DNA of 64,000 bases from Amycolatopsis keratiniphila subsp. keratiniphila. GTDB lineage: Bacteria > Actinomycetota > Actinomycetes > Mycobacteriales > Pseudonocardiaceae. The stretch spans positions 130,381 through 194,380 of the forward strand of contig NZ_LQMT02000023.1 of assembly GCF_001620365.2 (NCBI RefSeq). Direction: 5' to 3'. The notes under the pieces were generated by a model. It made no database searches. It was given only the letters and a program-made list of their open reading frames with translations, and had not been told where the DNA came from. Made by a program: the position numbers and the translations under genes. Below are positions 38,333 through 46,800 of this stretch, in pieces (the stretch's first letter is position 1; each line of letters opens with the position of its first letter).

Positions 38333-38390
38333 TCTCTGAGCAGGGCCGGGTTGCCCATGAGCGGTCCAGACGTCGCGCGCCCGACTTCCC

Positions 38391-38453
38391 GCATTTCGTC
38401 CTCTGACTGCGGTGGTTCGAAGGGCGAACTACCGCAATCAGAGGACGAAATGC
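38391..38453. repeat. 29-bp-arm palindrome just downstream of menJ
   Basis: Left arm 38391-38419 and right arm 38425-38453 pair with two mismatches that would be G-T wobble pairs in one RNA strand; the loop is 5 nt. It starts 7 bp after the menJ stop on the transcript, so it is a likely 3'-end hairpin or terminator. No T-run follows. Confidence 0.7.
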
Positions 38454-38459
38454 GTGGCG

Positions 38460-39746
38460 TCAGCGCGGAGAGGGAGTCGCCCGCGCCAGAGCAGCGATGA
38501 GACGGTCGACGCCGTCCCCGCCCTTGGCGTCGTAGCAACCCGAAAGTCCCTTGTAGACCAACGGAAGGATCGAGTTGATCCGCAGGCCGTACTTCGTCGC
38601 GGCGTGCATGATCTTCGGCTTCCCGATCAGCTTCGCGAACACGTTGCCGAGCCGGTAGTAGCCGCCCATCAGCTCCGCGACGGCGCGCGGGTAGCCCTCC
38701 AGCGCACGCTCACGCGAAGGCCCTTCGCGACGCGCCAGCGCCTGCACGACGAACTCCGACGCCAGCTGCGCGGACTCCATCGCGGCCGAGATGCCCTCGC
38801 CGTTGAACGGGCTGACCATGCCACCGGCGTCGCCGAGCAGCAGCAGGCCGTCGCGGTAGTGCGGGGTGCGGTTGAAGCCCATCGGGAGACCGGCGCCGCC
38901 GACCTTGCCGATGGCGTTCTCCTCGCGGTAGCCCCATTCCTCGGGGGTCCCGTCGAGCCACTGGCGCAGCAGCGCGCGGTAGTCGGTGCTGCGGAAAGCG
39001 GCCGACGTCGACAGCATGCCGAGGCCGACGTTCACCGTGCCGTCGCCCAGCGGGAACGCCCAGCCGTAGCCGGGCAGCAGCTTCGGGTCGCGCGGGTCCG
39101 AGCGGTCCCACAGCTCCAGGTGCCCCTCGATGAACGGGTCGTCGTGACGCGGGCTCTTGTAGTACTGCCGCACCGCGACGCCCATCGGGCGCTTCTCGTT
39201 CTTCTGGATGCCGACGCTCAGCGCGAGCCGCGCGGAGACGCCGTCGCAGGCCAGCACCAGCGGAGCGCGGTAGCTCACCGGCGTCTTCTCCGGGCCGACC
39301 TTCGCCTCGACGCCGATCACGCGGCCGGTCGGGCTGGTCACCGCACCGGTGACGGTGGTGCGCTCGTAGAGCCGCGCGCCCGCCTTCACCGCGGTCTTCG
39401 CGAGCAGGTCGTCGAAGTCCTGGCGAGTCCGCGAAACCCCGTACGGCGGGTAGCTCGTCAGGTCCGGCCAGTCCAGTTCCAGCGTGAGCTCGCCGGTGAG
39501 GATCCGCAGGCCGCGGCTGTGCACCCAGCCCGCGTCCTCGCTGGTGTCGATCCCCAGGTCGATGAGCTGCTTGACGCCGCGCGGGGTCAGGCCGTCGCCG
39601 CACACCTTCTCGCGCGGGAACTCGGTCTTCTCCAGCAGCAGCACGTCGACGCCCGCGCGGGCGAGGTACGTGGCGGCGGTGGAGCCGGCCGGTCCGGCAC
39701 CGACGACGATGACTTCGGCGTCGTGGTCTGCGTTGCGACGGGTCAT
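38460..39746 (-). CDS. menJ: Menaquinone reductase (geranylgeranyl reductase family)
   Basis: A 428-residue FAD-dependent reductase. The FAD site is VVGAGPAGSTAATYLARAGV near the N-terminus, then FPREKVCGDGL, and DAGGMVSPFNGEGI toward the C-terminus. By similarity to M. tuberculosis Rv0561c, it reduces one isoprene double bond of the menaquinone tail. It starts 2 bp after the menG stop, so the two are cotranscribed, with a hairpin ending the unit. Confidence 0.9.
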   Translation of the reverse strand: MTRRNADHDAEVIVVGAGPAGSTAATYLARAGVDVLLLEKTEFPREKVCGDGLTPRGVKQLIDLGIDTSEDAGWVHSRGLRILTGELTLELDWPDLTSYPPYGVSRTRQDFDDLLAKTAVKAGARLYERTTVTGAVTSPTGRVIGVEAKVGPEKTPVSYRAPLVLACDGVSARLALSVGIQKNEKRPMGVAVRQYYKSPRHDDPFIEGHLELWDRSDPRDPKLLPGYGWAFPLGDGTVNVGLGMLSTSAAFRSTDYRALLRQWLDGTPEEWGYREENAIGKVGGAGLPMGFNRTPHYRDGLLLLGDAGGMVSPFNGEGISAAMESAQLASEFVVQALARREGPSRERALEGYPRAVAELMGGYYRLGNVFAKLIGKPKIMHAATKYGLRINSILPLVYKGLSGCYDAKGGDGVDRLIAALARATPSPR

Positions 39747-39748
39747 GT

Positions 39749-40447
39749 CTAAGAATCTACAGAGGGCTTTTTGGCGCGGTGGATGGCGACGACGCCGAAC
39801 GTGAGGTTCAGCCACTCCACCTCGGTCCACCCGGCGCTCGCGATGATCTCGCCCAGCGTCCGCTGATCCGGCCAAGCCAGCATGGATTCGGCCAGGTAGG
39901 AGTAGGCCTCGGGGTTCGACGAGGTCCTGGCGCCGACCCAGGTGAGCAGCTTCGCGATGAACTTCCGGTGCAGGAAGCGGATCGGCGGGAATGTGGGCGT
40001 CGACACCTCGCAGATCACCAGCCGGCCGCCCGGTTTGACCACCCGCGCGATCTCGGTGAGCGCGGCCTTGGTGTCGACGAAGTTCCGCAGCGCGAGCGAG
40101 ATGGTCACCGCGTCGAAGCTGCCGTCGGCGAACGGCAGCTTCATCGCGTCGGCGGCCACCATCGGGACGCCGCGATGCTTGCCGGCCTTGAGCATGCCGA
40201 CCGAGAAGTCCGCCGCGAGGCACCACGCGCCGTTGCGCGCGTACTCGACGGTGGACACGCCGGTGCCCGCCGCGAGGTCCAGCACCTTCTCGCCGCGTTT
40301 GGCGTCCAGCACCCGGCCGGTGATGGTGCGCCAGCGGCGGTCGAAGCCGAAGGTCATGAACGAATTCGCGCGGTCGTAGCCGTCCGCGACGTCGTCGAAC
40401 ATGGCGGCGACTTCGTGCGGATCCTTGTCAAGACTCGCTCGGGACAT
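39749..40447 (-). CDS. menG: Demethylmenaquinone methyltransferase
   Basis: A 232-residue SAM-dependent methyltransferase of the UbiE/MenG type. The SAM site LDLAAGTGVSTVEYARNGA and the downstream SLALRNFVDTKAAL are visible. It performs the last step of the ring pathway, demethylmenaquinone to menaquinone. The ATG (MSRASLDKDP) is preferred; TAGGGT seven bases before it could be the -10 of a leaderless message. It precedes menJ by 2 bp. Confidence 0.9.
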   Translation of the reverse strand: MSRASLDKDPHEVAAMFDDVADGYDRANSFMTFGFDRRWRTITGRVLDAKRGEKVLDLAAGTGVSTVEYARNGAWCLAADFSVGMLKAGKHRGVPMVAADAMKLPFADGSFDAVTISLALRNFVDTKAALTEIARVVKPGGRLVICEVSTPTFPPIRFLHRKFIAKLLTWVGARTSSNPEAYSYLAESMLAWPDQRTLGEIIASAGWTEVEWLNLTFGVVAIHRAKKPSVDS

Positions 40448-40516
40448 ACCTCGAACCCTAACCCCGGAGTTCTGAGACAGGTCACCCAAGCGGGAGCAAA
40501 GCGACAGCCCGTAGGT

Positions 40517-41287
40517 TCACCTGGCCCGGTGAAGCAACGCCGGGGCACGGTGCGCACCGGCCCCCGCGACCTCGCCGGCGAGGATCCTCCGCTCCAGCAA
40601 CCGCAGTTCCGGCCCCGGTTCGAGGCCGAGCTGATCGACCGAGATCCGGCGCGCACGCCGGTACGCCGCGAGCGCGTCGGACGTGCGGCCGGCTCGCCAC
40701 AGAGCGTCCATCAGGAGGTACTGGGCACGCTGCCGCAAGGGGTGCCGCCGCACCAGATCGGCCAGCTCGACGGCCGCGCTCGCGTGCCGGCCGAGGTCGA
40801 GTTCCGCCTGGTAGAGCTCTTCGAGCAGGACCAGGCGGTGCTCCGAGAGCCGCATCGTCTCGTCCGAGAGCAAGGGGACGTCGAGGCCTTCGTAGGGCGC
40901 GCCGTGCCAGTGCGTGAGGGCCTGCCGGATCAGCGAGGCGCGCTGCGCCGGGTCCGCGGCCTTCAACGCCTGGCCCGCCAGCGTCTCGAAGGTCTCGACG
41001 TCGAGTTCGCCGGGGTGGACCTCCAGCCGGTAGCCGCCGTTGTCGAAGACGAGCCGGTCGCCCTCGGGCAAGGCCTGCCGCAGCTTGTGGACGTGCCAGT
41101 GCAGCTTCGGCACCGCCCGCGGCTCCCACTTGCTGTCCCACAGCGCCTCGGTGAGCACGTTCACCGGGACGAAGGTGTTCGCCCGGACCAGCAGCACGCC
41201 GAGGAGCGTTCTCCGCATCCGGCCGTGCAGCGGGACCGACCCCGAACCGGAAGAGATGCTGAACGTTCCCAGTACTTCGAACCTCAC
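40517..41287 (-). CDS. SARP-family transcriptional activator
   Basis: A 256-residue regulator with an OmpR-type winged-helix DNA-binding domain (about residues 1-95: VLGTFSISSGSGSVPLHGRM, then WEPRAVPKLHWHVHKLRQAL) and a bacterial transcriptional activator (BTAD) domain (about 100-245). Such SARPs usually control specialised-metabolite clusters, none of which is apparent here. GTG start with GAGAGG upstream. Paired TACAAAG repeats upstream suggest autoregulation. Confidence 0.84.
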   Translation of the reverse strand: MRFEVLGTFSISSGSGSVPLHGRMRRTLLGVLLVRANTFVPVNVLTEALWDSKWEPRAVPKLHWHVHKLRQALPEGDRLVFDNGGYRLEVHPGELDVETFETLAGQALKAADPAQRASLIRQALTHWHGAPYEGLDVPLLSDETMRLSEHRLVLLEELYQAELDLGRHASAAVELADLVRRHPLRQRAQYLLMDALWRAGRTSDALAAYRRARRISVDQLGLEPGPELRLLERRILAGEVAGAGAHRAPALLHRAR

Positions 41288-41335
41288 GTGCCGTCCTCTC
41301 GCTCGATGGCGTGAGGGGACGATGAATGCCGGTTG

Positions 41336-41353
41336 TACAAAGAAGATACAAAG
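41336..41353. promoter_or_regulatory. TACAAAG direct repeats with 11-bp period: candidate SARP box
   Basis: Two TACAAAG heptamers (41336-41342 and 41347-41353) are separated by 4 bp, giving the 11-bp period typical of SARP-binding repeats. They lie between the glycosyltransferase gene and the SARP gene, about 50 bp before the SARP start. Confidence 0.6.
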
Positions 41354-41356
41354 TGA

Positions 41357-42460
41357 TCAAGTGTGCGCGGAGAGCATTCCCCGCACCGCCCGCGGCCAGG
41401 CGAATTCCTCCGCGCGGGCCCGCGCCGCCGCCCGCCGGGCGTCCTCCGGGCTCTCCAGCAGTCCGGTGACCGCACCCGCGAAGGCGGGCGCGCGATCGTC
41501 GACGGCCTCACCACAGCCGGGCCGCACGATCTCCCGCAGCGCCGACGACGCCGAGACCACCACCGGCGTGCCCGAAGCGAGCGCCTCCAGCGCGGCCAGG
41601 CCGAACGTCTCGTGTGGACCGGGCGCGAGGGAGACGTCGGCGCTGGCCAGCAGCCGCGCGACGTCGCCGCGTCCGGAGAGGAAGCCGAGGAAGGTCACCG
41701 GAAGCCCGCGTGCCCGCCGTTCCAGCGCCCGGCGGCGGGGCCCGTCACCCGCGATGACGAGCCGTACGCGGTGCCCCGCCTCGGTGAGCTCGGCGACGGT
41801 GTCCACACTGCGCTCGACGTGCTTCTCCGGCGACAGACGTCCACAGTGGACGATCAGCGCGTCGGCGTTCCCGGTCAGCGTGTGCCGCCAGCCGTCGTCG
41901 CGCCGGGCCGGGGCGAAGGTCGTGAGGTCGACGCCGAGCGGCACGCGCCGCACGTTGGGCGCGGCGATCCGGTCGAACTCCGCGCGGGCGAACGCCGTCG
42001 TGCAGACCACCGTGTCGTAGTGCCGCGCCATCCGCCGGTTCGCGACGTCCGCGACGCGCCGCGCGACGGGTTCGGGCATCAGGAACTGCTCCAGCAACCG
42101 GTCGAGACGCTCGTGCGAGATCACCATGCTGGGCACGCCGTTGCGCCGCGCCCAGACACCCATACCGCGCAGGGTGAGCCTGTCGGACACTTCGAGCCTG
42201 TCCGGCTCCAGGCGTTTCAGCACCGCGCGCACGCGATGCGGATCGACCGCGCGATAGCCGCCCGTACCGGGAATCTGTGGCGCGGGAAGGGAAAACCGGC
42301 GTACGCCCGAGGGCAGCGTCTCGTCCGCGTAGCGCTGCCCGGGCACCACGAGGGTCACCTGATGACCGCTGGCCACGTACCCGGCGCCGAGATGGTGCAG
42401 CGCCGTCCGCAGCCCGCCCGAGCGTGGTCCGTAGAAGTTGGCCAGCTGGACGATATGCAT
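41357..42460 (-). CDS. GT4-family glycosyltransferase
   Basis: A 367-residue GT-B enzyme. The N-terminal domain starts HIVQLANFYGPRSGGLRTAL; the C-terminal nucleotide-sugar domain has CGRLSPEKHVE, GPHETFGLAALEALASGTPV, where the E-x7-E motif lies. It sits 3 bp after mgtA and probably acts on the same glycolipid or phospholipid precursor. Donor and acceptor are not predictable. Confidence 0.82.
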   Translation of the reverse strand: MHIVQLANFYGPRSGGLRTALHHLGAGYVASGHQVTLVVPGQRYADETLPSGVRRFSLPAPQIPGTGGYRAVDPHRVRAVLKRLEPDRLEVSDRLTLRGMGVWARRNGVPSMVISHERLDRLLEQFLMPEPVARRVADVANRRMARHYDTVVCTTAFARAEFDRIAAPNVRRVPLGVDLTTFAPARRDDGWRHTLTGNADALIVHCGRLSPEKHVERSVDTVAELTEAGHRVRLVIAGDGPRRRALERRARGLPVTFLGFLSGRGDVARLLASADVSLAPGPHETFGLAALEALASGTPVVVSASSALREIVRPGCGEAVDDRAPAFAGAVTGLLESPEDARRAAARARAEEFAWPRAVRGMLSAHT

Positions 42461-42463
42461 CAG

Positions 42464-43582
42464 TCAGGCCGCGCGAGCGATCTTGCCCTGGACGGCCTCG
42501 TAGTGGCCGACCAGTTCGTGGCACACCGCCGGCCAGGTCCGGCCGAGCACGACCTTGCGCGCCTTCTCCCCCAGCCTGGCCCGGAGCGCTTCGTCGCGCA
42601 GGTCGTTCACCTTGTCCACCAGCGCCGTCGCGAACCCGGCCCGGTCGGCGGGGAGCAGATAGCCGGTGCGGCCGGGCAGGACCAGATCCTTCGGCCCGCC
42701 CGCGTCCGGGGCCAGCACCGGGAGGCCGGACGCCATCGCCTCTTGGATGGCCTGGCAGAAGGTCTCGTGCGGTCCTGTGTGGACGAAGACGTCGAGGCTC
42801 GCGTACGCGGCGGAGAGTTCCTCGCCGTAGCGGGCGCCGAGGAACGCCGCACCCGGGATGCGTTCGCGCAGCATCGGCAGCTCCGGCCCGTCACCGACGA
42901 CGACCACGCGGATCCCCTCGACCCCGGCCAGCGCGGTCAGCCGCTCGACCTCCTTCTCGGGTGCGAGCCTGCCGACGAAACCGACCAGCAGTTCGCCGTC
43001 CGGCGCCAGTTCGGCACGCAACGCGGGATCGGCGTGGACCGGCGAGAACCGCTCGATGTCGACGCCGCGCGCCCAGCGGTGCACCCGCGGGATCCCGTGC
43101 AGTTTCAGCTGTTCCACCGAATCCGTCGACGGCGCGAGCGTTCGGTCGGCCCGCGAGTGCAGGCGGCGCACCCAGCGCCAGGCGGCACGGGCGGCGATGC
43201 CGAAGCCGTACGCGGCGGCGAATCCGGCGATGTCGGTCTGGTACACCGCGACACACGGCACCCGCAGCCGCCTGGCCGCGGCGAGCCCTCGGGCGCCGAC
43301 CACGAACGGCGACGCCAGATGCACCACGTCGGGCCCGAAATCGGCCAGCGCGGTGAGCACCGTCCTGGTCGGCACGCCGACCGGGAGGGAGTTCACGCCG
43401 GGGAAGTCGAGGGCGGGAATGCGCACGACCGGGGCGCCGAGGTACTCGACGGGACCCGGCCCGGGGGCGATGATCAGCACGTCGTGCGCGCGGTCGCGGA
43501 GGTGTTCCACGACGCGGAGCACGGAGTTGGTCACGCCGTTCACCTGGGGCAGGAAACTTTCGGTGACTATCGCGACTCGCAC
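42464..43582 (-). CDS. mgtA: MgtA-like GDP-mannose-dependent mannosyltransferase
   Basis: A 372-residue GT4 enzyme. TESFLPQVNGVTNSVLRVVE at the N-terminus, GRLAPEKEVERL, and GPHETFCQAIQEAMASGLPV match the MgtA (formerly PimB) group, which mannosylates a diacylglycerol glucuronide for lipomannan-type glycolipids. In M. tuberculosis mgtA (Rv0557) is beside menG, and here it is in the same neighbourhood. GTG start; no clear Shine-Dalgarno. Confidence 0.85.
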   Translation of the reverse strand: MRVAIVTESFLPQVNGVTNSVLRVVEHLRDRAHDVLIIAPGPGPVEYLGAPVVRIPALDFPGVNSLPVGVPTRTVLTALADFGPDVVHLASPFVVGARGLAAARRLRVPCVAVYQTDIAGFAAAYGFGIAARAAWRWVRRLHSRADRTLAPSTDSVEQLKLHGIPRVHRWARGVDIERFSPVHADPALRAELAPDGELLVGFVGRLAPEKEVERLTALAGVEGIRVVVVGDGPELPMLRERIPGAAFLGARYGEELSAAYASLDVFVHTGPHETFCQAIQEAMASGLPVLAPDAGGPKDLVLPGRTGYLLPADRAGFATALVDKVNDLRDEALRARLGEKARKVVLGRTWPAVCHELVGHYEAVQGKIARAA

Positions 43583-43692
43583 GCGGTCACTGTCGCATCC
43601 GGTTGTGACGGCCACGCCAACAAAAACGGAACAGACGACATGTCATCTCAAGGTCGTGTTCCGTAAACCAGGCTCGGCCACACTAGGCAGGC

Positions 43693-44523
43693 ATGACCCT
43701 CCTGTCGTCTAGGCCGCCTCAGCCCGTCGAGCCCGGGCTGGTGTCGAGGGCCCTCGAAGTGGCCGGGCGGCTGGCCAACGACGCGACCGACGTGATCACC
43801 GCGACCGCTGGCCGGGGCGCCCAGCCCGATCCGAAGGACTCACCCTTCGACTGGGTCACCGACACCGACCGGATCCTCGAGCGCCACACCCGCCGGGTGC
43901 TGACCGCGGAATTCCCCGGCATCCCCGTCGTCGGCGGCGAATTCGGCGCCGACCACGGTGCCGACGTCGCCGAATACCGCTGGGTGGTCGACCCCGTCGA
44001 CGGCACCGCGAACTACGTCGCCGGGGTGCCGTGGTGCGCGTACAGCCTCGCCCTGATCGACGCTTCGGGACCGGTGGTGGGCGTGGTCGCGGACCCGTAC
44101 CGCGCCCAGATCTACGCCGCCGCGCGCGGCCGCGGGGCCCGGGCGAACGGCAAACCGATCACGCTGACCGACCGCCGCGGCACCGCCGGGGCGATCGTCT
44201 GCACCGAGCTCACGCGCAAGGGCGTCTGGCCGGGGATGGGCCAGTTCATCGAACGGGCCGCCGCCGCGCACGCCGGGGTCCGGGTGCTCGGCTCGGCGGC
44301 CCTGGCGATCGCGCAGGTCGCGCTGGGGCACGCGGCCGCGGCGGTGCTGCACAGCTACCGCGAATGGGACGTCGCCGGCTCGGTCGCGCTGGCCATCGAG
44401 GCCGGGGCCGTGGTGCTGGACCGGCACGGCGAGGACACCGCCCTGCCCGTCGACGCCCTCCTGGTCGCTGCCCCCGGGGTGGCGGACGAGGTGCTGGGCT
44501 GGTGGCGGGAGTCGGTCGGCTGA
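43693..44523 (+). CDS. Inositol monophosphatase family protein
   Basis: A 276-residue Mg-dependent phosphatase fold. The metal motif VVDPVDGTANYVAGVP (about residues 97-112), DWVTDTD and the C-terminal EWDVAGSVAL are present, so it is probably active on inositol or a related phosphate ester. It is divergent from mgtA and convergent with the DUF3592 gene. A patch of repeats lies between the two convergent genes. Confidence 0.84.
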   Translation: MTLLSSRPPQPVEPGLVSRALEVAGRLANDATDVITATAGRGAQPDPKDSPFDWVTDTDRILERHTRRVLTAEFPGIPVVGGEFGADHGADVAEYRWVVDPVDGTANYVAGVPWCAYSLALIDASGPVVGVVADPYRAQIYAAARGRGARANGKPITLTDRRGTAGAIVCTELTRKGVWPGMGQFIERAAAAHAGVRVLGSAALAIAQVALGHAAAAVLHSYREWDVAGSVALAIEAGAVVLDRHGEDTALPVDALLVAAPGVADEVLGWWRESVG

Positions 44524-44534
44524 GTTCCGCCCCC

Positions 44535-44705
44535 AATCACGCGAGTTCGCCTTCCAATCACGCGTGTCGTCCGTCTGATCACGTGTGATCGCCGGTTCCG
44601 CACGGCAAGCTCGCGCGACTGAGCACGGGACTCGCGTGATTGGGGACGGGACTCGCGTGACTAGAGGCGTAACTCGCGTGATTGAAGGCGTAACTCGCGT
44701 GATCA
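44535..44705. repeat. Array of AACTCGCGTGATT units, copy 1
   Basis: About eight variants of a 13-bp unit lie here. The first are in the AATCACGCGAGTT orientation and the later ones are its complement (ACTCGCGTGATT), so the halves can fold. Units are spaced 6-10 bp. The last unit overlaps the stop codon of the convergent DUF3592 gene. A similar array is at 52380-52489. Confidence 0.7.
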
Positions 44706-45155
44706 GGCGGCGGACTCGGTGAGCAAGCGCCGGTAAGCCAGCCGTTGCCGCCGGATCCACCACAGCAGCGGACCGGCGATCAGCCAGGTGAAGAAGATCA
44801 TGCTGCCCAGCGGCAGCAGCGTGTTCGCCGCCGAGCGCCCGGCCACCCGCGCGAGTTCCGGGTCGCCGACGTCGTACTCGATGTTCACCAGCTGCCCGGC
44901 GGCCAGCCCCGACGGGTAGAGCACGCCGTTGGCGGGGCTGTGGATGATGCCGTCGGGGGTCGCGTAGTTGATGATCGTGCGGTCGAAGGCCACCGACTCG
45001 ACCTGGGCCGTGGCCTGCCCGAGCTCCGCTTCGATCGCGCTGTCGTTGCGGATGGCGGCGAACAGCAGCGAGACGCCGAGCACGGTGACGAGTGAGGCGA
45101 CAACGAGGGCGGCATACCACCCGATGCGCCTCACCCGCTCCGTTTTGGCCGTCAC
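44703..45155 (-). CDS. DUF3592-like membrane protein (Rv0556-type)
   Basis: A 150-residue protein with two transmembrane helices (about 15-35 and about 110-130) flanking an extracellular loop (about 40-105) containing VNIEYDVGDPELARV, the DUF3592 style. Its place between mgtA and menD matches Rv0556 in M. tuberculosis. No function is known. It overlaps the repeat array at its 3' end. Confidence 0.75.
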   Translation of the reverse strand: MTAKTERVRRIGWYAALVVASLVTVLGVSLLFAAIRNDSAIEAELGQATAQVESVAFDRTIINYATPDGIIHSPANGVLYPSGLAAGQLVNIEYDVGDPELARVAGRSAANTLLPLGSMIFFTWLIAGPLLWWIRRQRLAYRRLLTESAA

Positions 45156-45177
45156 GCCGCGAGCGTATCGCTACCCG

Positions 45178-46692
45178 TCAGTGGGCGTGTCGCGCGGCGA
45201 GGAATTCGTGCGTCGCCTTGATCTGCGGGTAGGACTTCGGTGCGACCGGGGCCACAGCGGCCCGGAAAGCATGCGCACCGTTCGGGCCCACCGCGGGCTT
45301 CCCCTTGGTGTACAGCCACGTCTGGAACAGGTCGTACAGCGGTTTGCCCGAGATCTTCTCCGCCAACGCGATGAACTCCGGGATCACTGCCGACTTGGCC
45401 TTCTTCACCTGCTGCCAGGTCTGCAGGATCCGGAAGAACGTGTCGTCGCCCACGGTCTTGCGCAACGCGTGCACCGCGAGCGCGCCGCGGTCGTACACGG
45501 CGGCGTCGAACTGGTTCTCCGCACCCGGGTCGGCGGGCAGGACCTGCCAGAACGGGTCCTCGGCAGGCACCGAGTCGTAGATGTACTGCGCGAGTTCGTC
45601 CGCCGTGCCCTCGCCGGTCTCCTCCGACCACAGGAACTCGCCGTAGGAGGCGAAGCCCTCGTTCAGCCAGATGTCGCTCCACTTGCCGAGCGTGACGCTG
45701 TCTCCGAACCACTGGTGCGCCTGCTCGTGCGCGACGATCGAGGTGTTCGAGCCGGACCGGAACGCCCTGGCGCCGTAGACCGGTCGCGTCTGGTTCTCCA
45801 GCGCGAAGGTGATGCCGGTGGTGACGACGCCGCCCTGCGCCTCGAACGGGTACGGCCCGAACTTCGAGGCGAGGAATTCGGTGATCTCCGGCGTCCGCTC
45901 GATACTGGCCTTGGCCGCGCCGAGCGACTCGCCGAGGTCGGCGCCGTACGCGGTGATGAACGGCTGACCGTCCGGAGTGGTCTGCTGGTTCACCTCGAAT
46001 TTGCCGACCTCCAGCGACGTGAGATACGTCGCCTGCGGTTTGGTGCTGCGCCAGTTCCAGCGCGTCCAGCCGGGCCGCTGCACCGTCTTGCGCACGAGCG
46101 TGCCGTTCGACAGCGCCGCGACGTCGTTCGGGACCTCGACCGAGATGTCGTAGGTGGCCAGATCGGTCGGGTGGTCGTTGGACGGGAACCACCAGGCCGC
46201 GCTCTGCGGCTCGTCGACGGCGAGCGCGCCGTCCGGGGTTTTCTTCCACGCGGTGAACCCGTCGATCTTCACCTTCGAGGGCGTGTCCGCGTAGGCGACG
46301 ACGACGGTGGCCGTCTGGCCCTTCTTCAGCGGAGCCGACGGCGTGACGGTCAGCTCGCCGGTGCCGTCGGTCGACGTCGCGAACTTCGCGGGCCGGTTGT
46401 TCACCCGGACGCTCGACACCTTCAGACCGAAGTCCAGGTTGAAGGCCGAGAGGTCCTGCGTCGCGGTGAGCAGGATCGTCGTGGCCCCGGACAGCAGGTC
46501 GGTCGCGGGCTGATAGGTCAGCCGCAGGTCGTAGTGCCCGACGTCGTAGCCGCCGTTACCGGCGTGCGGGTAGTACGGGTCGCCGATGCCGATCGAGCCG
46601 GGCGCGGGTGCGGCCGCCGCGGAACCGGCGAGCAGCACCGAGACGACGCCCGCGGTCAATCCGGCGAAGCCGGCGCGAGTCTTCAAGCGCAT
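45178..46692 (-). CDS. Secreted M1-family aminopeptidase
   Basis: A 504-residue zinc metallopeptidase. An N-terminal signal peptide (about residues 1-27) exports it. The active site is HEQAHQWFGDSVTLGKW, with the third zinc ligand Glu in LNEGFASYGE 18 residues after the second His. A GxxEN-type exopeptidase motif (FALEN) lies upstream. It should cleave N-terminal residues from extracellular peptides. It is shorter than typical M1 enzymes, lacking the C-terminal domain. It lies 22 bp upstream of the DUF3592 gene. Confidence 0.88.
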   Translation of the reverse strand: MRLKTRAGFAGLTAGVVSVLLAGSAAAAPAPGSIGIGDPYYPHAGNGGYDVGHYDLRLTYQPATDLLSGATTILLTATQDLSAFNLDFGLKVSSVRVNNRPAKFATSTDGTGELTVTPSAPLKKGQTATVVVAYADTPSKVKIDGFTAWKKTPDGALAVDEPQSAAWWFPSNDHPTDLATYDISVEVPNDVAALSNGTLVRKTVQRPGWTRWNWRSTKPQATYLTSLEVGKFEVNQQTTPDGQPFITAYGADLGESLGAAKASIERTPEITEFLASKFGPYPFEAQGGVVTTGITFALENQTRPVYGARAFRSGSNTSIVAHEQAHQWFGDSVTLGKWSDIWLNEGFASYGEFLWSEETGEGTADELAQYIYDSVPAEDPFWQVLPADPGAENQFDAAVYDRGALAVHALRKTVGDDTFFRILQTWQQVKKAKSAVIPEFIALAEKISGKPLYDLFQTWLYTKGKPAVGPNGAHAFRAAVAPVAPKSYPQIKATHEFLAARHAH

Positions 46693-46800
46693 TGCGAATC
46701 CTCCCAGGATTTGTCAGCGCGCTCGAACGTAGCCAGCCGATCATGCTCCAGACACGTCCAAAGGAGGGGTTCCTAACCCCTGGACTGAGATCGAAAACCG

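Larger units (their letters stand above)
37723..38459. other. 737-bp region between nuoA and menJ: promoter and three palindromes
   Basis: No gene is supported here. The nuo-proximal 260 bp hold the nuo promoter and its two operators. The menJ-proximal 270 bp hold three long palindromes of different families (38191-38238, 38280-38332, 38391-38453). Short reading frames in this area are all side products of the palindromes. Confidence 0.75.

Noticed and set aside
39747..40226. Long N-terminal extension of menJ into menG.
   Set aside because: It overlaps menG in another frame; the family start is at MTRRNADHDAEVIVVGAG, 2 bp after the menG stop.
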